Source: Acidobacteriaceae bacterium
GTDB lineage: Bacteria > Acidobacteriota > Terriglobia > Terriglobales > Acidobacteriaceae
NCBI GenBank assembly: GCA_030040175.1
Contig: JASHUF010000113.1
Span: 1 to 19,844 of the forward strand
Length of the DNA: 19,844 bases
Direction: 5' to 3'
Shown piece after piece: positions 14,751-19,844 of the stretch; position 1 is the first letter of the stretch; every line of letters begins with the position of its first letter. The translations under genes were made by a program, and so were the position numbers. A model generated the notes under the pieces. It saw only the letters and a list, made by a program, of their open reading frames with translations. It was not told the DNA's origin and did not search any database.

Positions 14751-16064
14751 TTATTGCGCCAGGCGGATGCCGGAAAACTGCCAGCGCGTCTCCGGCGGGA
14801 AGAAATTGCGGTAGCTCGGGCGGATGTGGCGCCGCGGCGTAAGGCAGGAGCCTCCGCGCAGGACCATCTGGCCGCTCATGAATTTTCCGTTGTACTCGCC
14901 GAGTGCGCCCGCGAGCGGCTTGAATCCGGGATAGGGCAGGTAAGCGCTCGCGGTCCACTGCCAGCAATCCCCAGACCACTTCGTGGCGTTCTGGTCTTGG
15001 AGTGGCTCCGAGGCTGGGGAGGGCGCCGGCGCACCCGATTCGAGGAAGTTGCAGGCGATCAATGTGTCTCGGGCGGGCGCGTCTTCGCTCGCCGCCTCCC
15101 ACTCGAACTCGGTGGGCAGCCGGCAACCGGCCCAGCGCGCATAGGCATCGGCCTCGTAGTAGCTCACCTGGCTTACGGGCGCATCCATGCGCTCTTCGAG
15201 TGGAATGAATCCGCGGAGCGTGAAGACGCTCCAGCCGGTGTCGCCGGGGCTTTCCCCGGGGTCGTCGTTTGTCCAGTAGAGCGGGGCGCGCCAGCCGTTG
15301 TTCTTGACCGCGTCCCAGCCGGCAGAGAGCCAGAGCTCCGGCCGGCGATAGCCGCCATCGGCCATGAAGGCGAGATACTCGCCGCAGGTGACGAGGCGAT
15401 GGCTCAGGGCGTAAGGCTCCAGCCAGACCTGGTGGCGGGCCAGCTCGTTGTCGAAACAAAAGCCGTTTCCCGAGTAACCGACCTGGCGTAGACCGCTTTC
15501 AAACTGCCGGAATTGAAGCGGCCGGTCCTGATCCCTGATCCCTGTTCCCTGTTCCCTTGCCTTGATGTACGAAGGGCGCAGCGGATTGGTGAAAAAGGCG
15601 TGCAGGATGTCGGTGAGCAGGAGCTCCTGGTGCTGCTCCTCGTGGTTCGCGCCGAGCTCAATGCGCTTGAGCGCTTCCGGTTCGGCGCCGGACTCAAGCA
15701 GACGCTCGATGGCGTCATCGACATGCGCACGGTAGTTCAGGATTTCGTCGAGCGCTGGACGCGAGAACGAGGAGCGCAGCTTTTTCTCCGGGAAGGCCGA
15801 ATAGCCCTCGTAGTAACTGTTGAAGAGCCATTGGAAGTCGGAGTGAAAGGGGCGATAGCCGGGAAGGTATTGGCGCAGGATAAAGGACTCGAAGAACCAG
15901 GAGGTGTGAGCAAGGTGCCACTTGGCCGGCGAGGCTTCAGGACACGATTGCACCATCATGTCCTCCGGCGTGAGGGGCGCGCAGAGCTCGAGGGTCTTGC
16001 GGCGAACCGCGCCCAACCGCTCGCTCAGCCCGGCCACGGCTTCAGGGATCGCCGCTGATTTCAT
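14751..16064 (-). CDS. egtB: Ergothioneine sulfoxide synthase (DinB-like plus FGE-sulfatase domain)
   Basis: EgtB is a non-heme iron enzyme that joins hercynine and a cysteine-type thiol with O2. The 437-residue protein has an N-terminal DinB-like bundle carrying the three-histidine iron site: H53 (WHLAHTSWFFE), then H141 and H145 in NHEEQHQE (HxxxHxE). After about residue 190 comes the formylglycine-enzyme-like domain (FDNELARHQVWLEPY, TCGEYLAFMADGGY, VSYYEADAYARWAGCRLPTE, GDCWQWTASAY, VLRGGSC and HIRPSYRNFF). Residues 168-180 (KAREQGTGIRDQD) are encoded by a dispersed heptamer repeat inserted in frame in the linker. The ATG at 16064 is preferred over an upstream TTG; GGGAGG lies 13 bases before it. 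EgtD is next downstream. Whether the thiol donor is gamma-glutamylcysteine or cysteine cannot be read. Confidence 0.95.
   Translation of the reverse strand: MKSAAIPEAVAGLSERLGAVRRKTLELCAPLTPEDMMVQSCPEASPAKWHLAHTSWFFESFILRQYLPGYRPFHSDFQWLFNSYYEGYSAFPEKKLRSSFSRPALDEILNYRAHVDDAIERLLESGAEPEALKRIELGANHEEQHQELLLTDILHAFFTNPLRPSYIKAREQGTGIRDQDRPLQFRQFESGLRQVGYSGNGFCFDNELARHQVWLEPYALSHRLVTCGEYLAFMADGGYRRPELWLSAGWDAVKNNGWRAPLYWTNDDPGESPGDTGWSVFTLRGFIPLEERMDAPVSQVSYYEADAYARWAGCRLPTEFEWEAASEDAPARDTLIACNFLESGAPAPSPASEPLQDQNATKWSGDCWQWTASAYLPYPGFKPLAGALGEYNGKFMSGQMVLRGGSCLTPRRHIRPSYRNFFPPETRWQFSGIRLAQ
15527..15561 (+). repeat. Heptamer tandem repeat, family C, inside egtB
   Basis: Five tandem units: CCTGATC, CCTGATC, CCTGTTC, CCTGTTC and CCTTGCC. 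On the minus (coding) strand they encode part of KAREQGTGIRDQD, residues 168-180 of EgtB, and introduce no stop. The location is the linker between the DinB-like and FGE-like domains, a place that can tolerate length changes. Confidence 0.8.
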
Positions 16065-16093
16065 ATCTTTCAGGACCTCCCGACGGATCAAGG

Positions 16094-16111
16094 GTTTATA
16101 CCCAGGTAAAC
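16094..16111 (-). promoter_or_regulatory. Operator-like inverted repeat upstream of egtB, overlapping a TATAAA box
   Basis: GTTTA (16094-16098) and TAAAC (16107-16111) form an inverted repeat with eight bases between, 30 bases before the egtB ATG and just upstream of its ribosome site. The minus strand carries TATAAA at 16100-16095, which could be a -10 box; I find no convincing -35. The rest of the 16065-16268 divergent gap presumably holds promoters for both egtB and the TPR gene. Confidence 0.25.
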
Positions 16112-16268
16112 GCCGTGCCCGCTTCCCTTCACGGTACGTTGGGGAAAATTTATCGCTCCCTCACTTCACTTGGCCGACTTTTGGTGCTTTAATTTTCTCG
16201 AACGATTTCCACAATCGGTCTTCCCTTCGCCCCCTCGCCGGCTCCGCGACGGGAAACCGGGAGGAGTC

Positions 16269-17141
16269 ATGTTCAGGCTGGTCGAATCCGGCTCGGTGCT
16301 GGTCATGGGACTGATTTCAGTCCAGTTGGCTGCGCCAAATCCGGTGCGTGCCCAGATTGCATTCCTGGACCAGACTCCCCCGCAGGCTCAGGCTCCCGTT
16401 CCGGTGCAGGCTCCAGGGCCGGTTCCCGCTCAGGCTCCGCCGGCTCCCATGGCCGCGAAGGCGGGGCCGGTTTTGAGTCCGCCCCCCACACCTGAAGAAC
16501 TGGGGGACACACTCACCATCCATCAAAGGTATCAGGCTGCCTTGGCCGCCTACGCCAAGGCGCCGCCGTCGGCGGCCGTCTTGAATAAGATGGGGATCGC
16601 CTATCAAATGATGTTTAATTTGAGAGATGCGACCCGCTGCTACAAGGAGTCGCTTGAACTGGACCCCAAAAACGCCGATGTGCTGAACAATCTGGGCACC
16701 ATATACGACTCAGTGAAGGAATACGGGCAGGCTGAGAAATATTATAAGAAGGCCTTGAAGCTGGATCCGAAGTCGGCGCTTGTTCTCAAGAACCTGGGCA
16801 CGAACCTCTTGAGCCAGCACAAGTACAATCGCGGCTGGGAGATGTACGAACAGGCGCTGGCCGTCGATCCGCAAATCTTCGAGGACCGCAACAGCCCCCA
16901 GGTGCAGAACCCCACGTCAGTGCAGCAGCGGGGAGTAATGAACTATTACATGGCGGTTGGTTGCGTCCGGGTGGGGCAAACCGCTTGCGCCCTCCAGTAT
17001 CTGCGCATGGCGATGGACGAGGGATATACCACCCCCAAGAAGGTAGCGTCAGACCTGGCCTTCGCCAGCCTGCGCGATAATCCGGATTTCAAGCTGCTGC
17101 TCGCCTCGCAGAAAACCGCAAAACCCGCGCAATCCCGCTAA
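16269..17141 (+). CDS. Exported tetratricopeptide-repeat protein
   Basis: A 290-residue protein with an N-terminal hydrophobic segment (8-28, ending VRA-Q), probably a signal peptide. A Pro/Ala/Gln-rich linker follows (36-63, repeating QAPxPV units). Then come three 34-residue TPRs at about 101-134, 135-168 and 169-202; DVLNNLGTIYDSVKEYGQAE is a textbook example. A C-terminal helical part ends in DLAFASLRDNPDFKLLL, a form often seen after TPRs. The linker is encoded by a DNA run of CAGGCTCC-type repeats (16383-16450). GGGAGGAG directly before the ATG at 16269 decides the start over upstream in-frame codons. It probably acts as a protein-protein scaffold in the periplasm; the partner is unknown. 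It is divergent from egtB. Confidence 0.85.
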   Translation: MFRLVESGSVLVMGLISVQLAAPNPVRAQIAFLDQTPPQAQAPVPVQAPGPVPAQAPPAPMAAKAGPVLSPPPTPEELGDTLTIHQRYQAALAAYAKAPPSAAVLNKMGIAYQMMFNLRDATRCYKESLELDPKNADVLNNLGTIYDSVKEYGQAEKYYKKALKLDPKSALVLKNLGTNLLSQHKYNRGWEMYEQALAVDPQIFEDRNSPQVQNPTSVQQRGVMNYYMAVGCVRVGQTACALQYLRMAMDEGYTTPKKVASDLAFASLRDNPDFKLLLASQKTAKPAQSR

Positions 17142-17301
17142 TCGATTTCGAAGATCCGAACCCGCCTTGGGGGGCTTGAGCCCGCAGCCGGAGTGCGTCG
17201 TCCGATGCCGGGATTCCAGCGTCTATGAGTGCAGTGCGGCCGGAGGGCTTGTCCCTGGGGATAAGGTCAGGCTCCGGCGAGCGCAGACCGGGAGCGAAAT
17301 C

Positions 17302-18156
17302 ATGAAGAGCAGCGTTGCCCTTGTGTTTCTCCTTGCGCTGGTGCTGTCTGCCGCCGGCGCGGCCCAGAATTCGAATTCGGACTCGAATGCGCAATCGGCG
17401 AGCGGGGAGAATGCCGGGCCCGGCGCAGGAAACGGCCCGCGCGGCGGACGGGGCGGGTTCGGGGGCATGGGCATGATGGGCCGCGGCGTGGCGGGGACGG
17501 TGACCGAAGCGGCGGCGGATCACTTCGCGATCAAGACCTTTCTGGGCGATACGTACACGGTTCAGTTCAGCGGCAACACGCGCTTCGTGAAGATGCCGGC
17601 CGACATGCGCCGCGGAGAGGGCGAAGGAAACGGCGCCGGCAATGGTGCGGGCAGCGGTGAAGACAGCGGGCAGGGGTATCGCCAGGGCCGCGGCACGGGC
17701 TATGGGGGAAACCCTCCGCAGGAGATCAAGGCCACGGATATCAAGGTGGGCGACGTGATCGAGGCGCGCGGCGAGGTGGACGCGACGGCGAAGTCGGTGG
17801 GCGCCACGTCGGTGGCGCTGGTGGATCCCGAGCGCGCCAAGCAGATGGAAGAGATGGAGGCAAACTTCGGCAAGACCTGGCTGATGGGGAAAGTGACGGC
17901 GATCGACGGCGTGAAGGTGACGCTGGTGGGCGCGCTGGATAACCAGCCGCATAGCTTTGTGGCCGACGAAAATACGACCTTCCGCCGGCGGCGCGACCCG
18001 ATCACGCTGGCCGACATCCAGGTGGGCGATACCGTGCGCGTGGATGGAGCGGTGAACGGAGGGGTGTTTACAGCCACCAGCGTGGGCGACATGGGCGCCA
18101 TGCAGCCGGGGCAACGGCGCGGCCCCGAGGGAACGCCGCCGCCCGCTCCACAGTAA
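17302..18156 (+). CDS. Exported Gly-rich protein with DUF5666-like beta domains
   Basis: A 284-residue protein with a signal peptide (1-21, ending AGAA-Q), then a low-complexity Asn/Ser/Gly segment (23-62, including PRGGRGGFGGMGMMGRG). Two similar modules follow: VAGTVTEAAADHFAIKTFLG with KATDIKVGDVIEARGEVD, and LMGKVTAIDGVKVTLVGALD with TLADIQVGDTVRVDGAVNGG. This 'G-x-V-x-x-(hydrophobic)...DIxVGDxVxVxG' layout is that of DUF5666, small OB-like beta folds found in exported proteins. The first module is interrupted by a second Gly-rich insert (RRGEGEGNGAGNGAGSGE). The tail is Pro-rich. GGGAG precedes the ATG; in-frame codons further upstream lack a signal peptide. Function is unknown. The 160-base gap before it shows no clear feature. 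Confidence 0.75.
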   Translation: MKSSVALVFLLALVLSAAGAAQNSNSDSNAQSASGENAGPGAGNGPRGGRGGFGGMGMMGRGVAGTVTEAAADHFAIKTFLGDTYTVQFSGNTRFVKMPADMRRGEGEGNGAGNGAGSGEDSGQGYRQGRGTGYGGNPPQEIKATDIKVGDVIEARGEVDATAKSVGATSVALVDPERAKQMEEMEANFGKTWLMGKVTAIDGVKVTLVGALDNQPHSFVADENTTFRRRRDPITLADIQVGDTVRVDGAVNGGVFTATSVGDMGAMQPGQRRGPEGTPPPAPQ

Positions 18157-18266
18157 GCGGGCGAGGCAGCAAGTCGGCGAATCGGCGAGCAAGCAGAATC
18201 GACGCTGCTTCGCGCCCTTGCATCCCTTTGAAGAATGCGGGGAGAAGCCCGCACGGAGCGGCGATT

Positions 18267-18289
18267 CTTCCCGGAAGCGAGCCGGGAAG
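18267..18289. terminator. Hairpin between convergent genes, possible bidirectional terminator
   Basis: CTTCCCGG (18267-18274) and CCGGGAAG (18282-18289) form a perfect 8-bp stem with a 7-base loop, just after the stop codon of the minus-strand lipoprotein gene and 110 bases after the plus-strand gene. There is no T-run on either side, so termination function is uncertain. Confidence 0.35.
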
Positions 18290-18295
18290 CCGGTG

Positions 18296-19189
18296 TCAGT
18301 CGAGGTTTTTGACCTGGGTGTCCGCGGGATAGCTGACCACGAACTGATCGTCCTTGAGATTCTGATTCTGATTGACACTTAAAACGGTAAGGACGAACTG
18401 GATGCCCTCGATGGGGCGCTTGATGGTGATGGTGGACGGGTATTGTATGCCGTCGAAGTCGCGGTAGCCGGAATAGAGGACCTGCGTCTCCACCTGGCCG
18501 TCGCCGGAGTAGACGTCCTGCTCGTAGGGAAGCAGGTCCGTACGATTAAAAATAACTTCGCGTGCAGTTTTGACCTCGTGGCTACCCGACTTCTGATGAA
18601 GAATGTTGAGAACATACTCGGGCCGGAGCAGCAGGTGCTTCTCGGCGGGATCCTCGATAGTTTCGGAGTCCGAGGTGACGGAGTAAAAGTCGTCCGGCCC
18701 CAGGCCTTTCACGACCATGGCGTCAAAGAAGAAGCCGGGGCGGAGGTTTTCGAGGGGGTTGGCGGATTTCTTCGCGAGCGCATTCGAGCCGGTGAGCGCC
18801 TGCTTGCGCGAAGGGATGTAAGTGGTGAAGCGCTTGCCGTCGCTGGCCATATCGAACATGGGTGTTCCCAGCACCGGGACGCGGCCGTAGACGCGGAGCA
18901 TCTCCGGCTTGCGCAGCAGAATCACGGCGGGAAATGTGGGCTCTGTCGTTTCCAGGCCCTGAGCGGCGTTTTGCTGGCTGGCCTGGATGGTCACCTTGGC
19001 GTTGAGAGTCTGGAGCGCATCCCAGCGCTGATTAAGCTGGGCGACGAGCTGGCCGGGATCGGCGGTCTGGACGATGGCAGGCGCTTTGGGGACGGGCAGC
19101 TTGCGCGTGCTGGGCAGCAGGGAGCAGCCGGCGACGAGGAGCGGCGCGGCCAGCAGGACAGACGAGAAAGCGCGGCGGACGGCTCTCAT
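18296..19189 (-). CDS. Lipoprotein with LolA-like fold (DUF4292-like)
   Basis: A 297-residue lipoprotein: the signal peptide ends in the lipobox LLVAGC, with C22 as the lipidated residue. The mature part starts with a helix (QLVAQLNQRWDALQTLNAKV) and then runs through extended strands: PAVILLRKPEMLRVYGRVPV, MFDMASDGKRFTTYIPSRKQ, DDFYSVTS and IQYPSTITIKRP. This resembles the half-barrel fold of LolA/LolB and DUF4292 proteins, which bind lipids. The assignment rests on pattern, not on catalytic residues, and is moderately sure. Its ATG overlaps the mltG stop by four bases (19186-19189), so it is probably translationally coupled to mltG and may have an envelope role, such as lipid handling near the peptidoglycan or outer membrane. 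Confidence 0.7.
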   Translation of the reverse strand: MRAVRRAFSSVLLAAPLLVAGCSLLPSTRKLPVPKAPAIVQTADPGQLVAQLNQRWDALQTLNAKVTIQASQQNAAQGLETTEPTFPAVILLRKPEMLRVYGRVPVLGTPMFDMASDGKRFTTYIPSRKQALTGSNALAKKSANPLENLRPGFFFDAMVVKGLGPDDFYSVTSDSETIEDPAEKHLLLRPEYVLNILHQKSGSHEVKTAREVIFNRTDLLPYEQDVYSGDGQVETQVLYSGYRDFDGIQYPSTITIKRPIEGIQFVLTVLSVNQNQNLKDDQFVVSYPADTQVKNLD

Positions 19190-19844
19190 GGCGTACCCGT
19201 CTTGCGCATGGCGCGGCGGTAGCCGGACACGTTGCGCTTGTGCTCGTCGAGGGTGGCTGCGAACAGAGAGTGGCCCTGGGCGTCGCTGCCGGCGGCAACG
19301 AAGTAGAGATAATTGGTACTGGCGGGATAGAGGGCTGCGCGCAGGGAGGCGATGCCGGGGTTGGCTACGGGTCCGGGCGGCAGGCCGGGATGAAGATAGG
19401 TGTTGTAAGCGGTGTCGCGGGTGAGATCGCTCTGGTAGATGGCGCCCCGCCAGAGCCCGGCAAGCTCCAGTCCGTAGATTACCGAGGGGTCGGTTTCGAG
19501 GGGCATGTTTTTCTTCAGACGGTTCAAGAAAACACTGGCCACCAGCGGCCGGTCGGCGTCGGCCGCGGTTTCCTTCTCAACCAGGGAGGCGATGGTGACC
19601 ACCTGGTGCACGTTGTTCTCAAGTCCCAGCTCCGCGGCGACGGTCCGGAAGCGGTGCACCATGGCCGTGACAATCTGCGCCGCCCCGGCCGTCGGCGAGA
19701 AGCGGTAGGTATCCGGGAACAGGTAGCCCTCGAGCGATTTTGCCTGGGGATCGAGATCGGCAACAAGGCTAACCTGTTGGGCGGCGGCCTGGAGAAAATC
19801 GGCGCGGGTGGCGAGACCGGCCTGCTCAACGCGCGCAGCGATAT
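19186..19844 (-). CDS. mltG: Endolytic murein transglycosylase MltG (YceG-like), C-terminal part, 5' end outside window
   Basis: MltG is an inner-membrane lytic transglycosylase that cuts nascent peptidoglycan strands and sets their length. The frame is open from the right edge to the TGA at 19188-19186, giving about 219 codons; the first visible residues are IAARVEQAGLATRADFLQAA. Signature segments follow: SLEGYLFPDTYRF, then VTIASLVEKETA with the catalytic glutamate, ASVFLNRLKKNMPLETDPSV, then YNTYLHPGLPPGPVANPG and ASTNYLYFVA. The C-terminus is HSLFAATLDEHKRNVSGYRR, as usual. The N-terminal membrane helix and LysM-like part are off the edge. It overlaps the downstream lipoprotein gene by ATGA. 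A methionine partway (19662) should not be taken as the start. Confidence 0.95.
   Translation of the reverse strand, partial: IAARVEQAGLATRADFLQAAAQQVSLVADLDPQAKSLEGYLFPDTYRFSPTAGAAQIVTAMVHRFRTVAAELGLENNVHQVVTIASLVEKETAADADRPLVASVFLNRLKKNMPLETDPSVIYGLELAGLWRGAIYQSDLTRDTAYNTYLHPGLPPGPVANPGIASLRAALYPASTNYLYFVAAGSDAQGHSLFAATLDEHKRNVSGYRRAMRKTGTP

Noticed and set aside
16170..16268. Longer N-terminus for the TPR protein from an upstream TTG
   Set aside because: The ATG at 16269 has a strong ribosome site and gives a direct signal peptide; the extension is Arg/Pro-rich and unlike an exported protein.

Overview
The window looks like chromosomal DNA from an acidobacterium of class Terriglobia (Acidobacteriaceae, the Granulicella/Acidobacterium type). 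The grounds are high GC; dispersed short repeats beginning TGTCATCCTGAGC and ending near AGTCGAAGGACC, which I associate with that group; a small cupin whose length and active-site positions match the Granulicella tundricola hydroxynitrile lyase; and the tail of an FtsX/MacB-type permease of the kind abundant in these genomes. It is mostly housekeeping and metabolic DNA. I see no tRNA, rRNA, CRISPR array, transposase or phage gene.

Layout: (1) 1-2078 holds the end of pyrB, overlapping pyrC by 4 bp (pyrimidine synthesis). (2) 2079-2513 is a noncoding mosaic of perfect small palindromes. (3) 2514-5090 carries a zinc alcohol dehydrogenase, an aldo/keto reductase and a Mn-cupin hydroxynitrile lyase homologue, a possible carbonyl-handling group. 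(4) 5091-5407 contains a 26-codon relic of a permease C-terminus. (5) 5408-8622 carries a fibronectin-type-III lipoprotein, a fumarylacetoacetate hydrolase family enzyme and transaldolase, followed by a perfect terminator. (6) 8905-11253 carries an unrecognised 180-aa protein, a dienelactone hydrolase and a small four-helix membrane protein, with a second palindrome mosaic. (7) 11415-13595 carries a predicted outer-membrane barrel and a secreted GH27 alpha-galactosidase. (8) 13700-16064, minus strand, is the ergothioneine pair egtB-egtD. (9) 16269-18156 carries a secreted TPR protein and a DUF5666-like exported protein. (10) 18296-19844, minus strand, has the end of mltG overlapping the start of a lipoprotein gene by 4 bp.

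The most unusual feature is that dispersed intergenic repeats are also found inside essential or biosynthetic genes without breaking the reading frame. Three copies of one family and one copy of a second, palindromic family lie in frame in pyrB, and a tandem heptamer repeat lies in frame in egtB. Each family also has a noncoding copy elsewhere in the window, so the relationship can be read directly. A switch in GC skew of the + strand occurs around the palindrome cluster at 2.1-2.5 kb.
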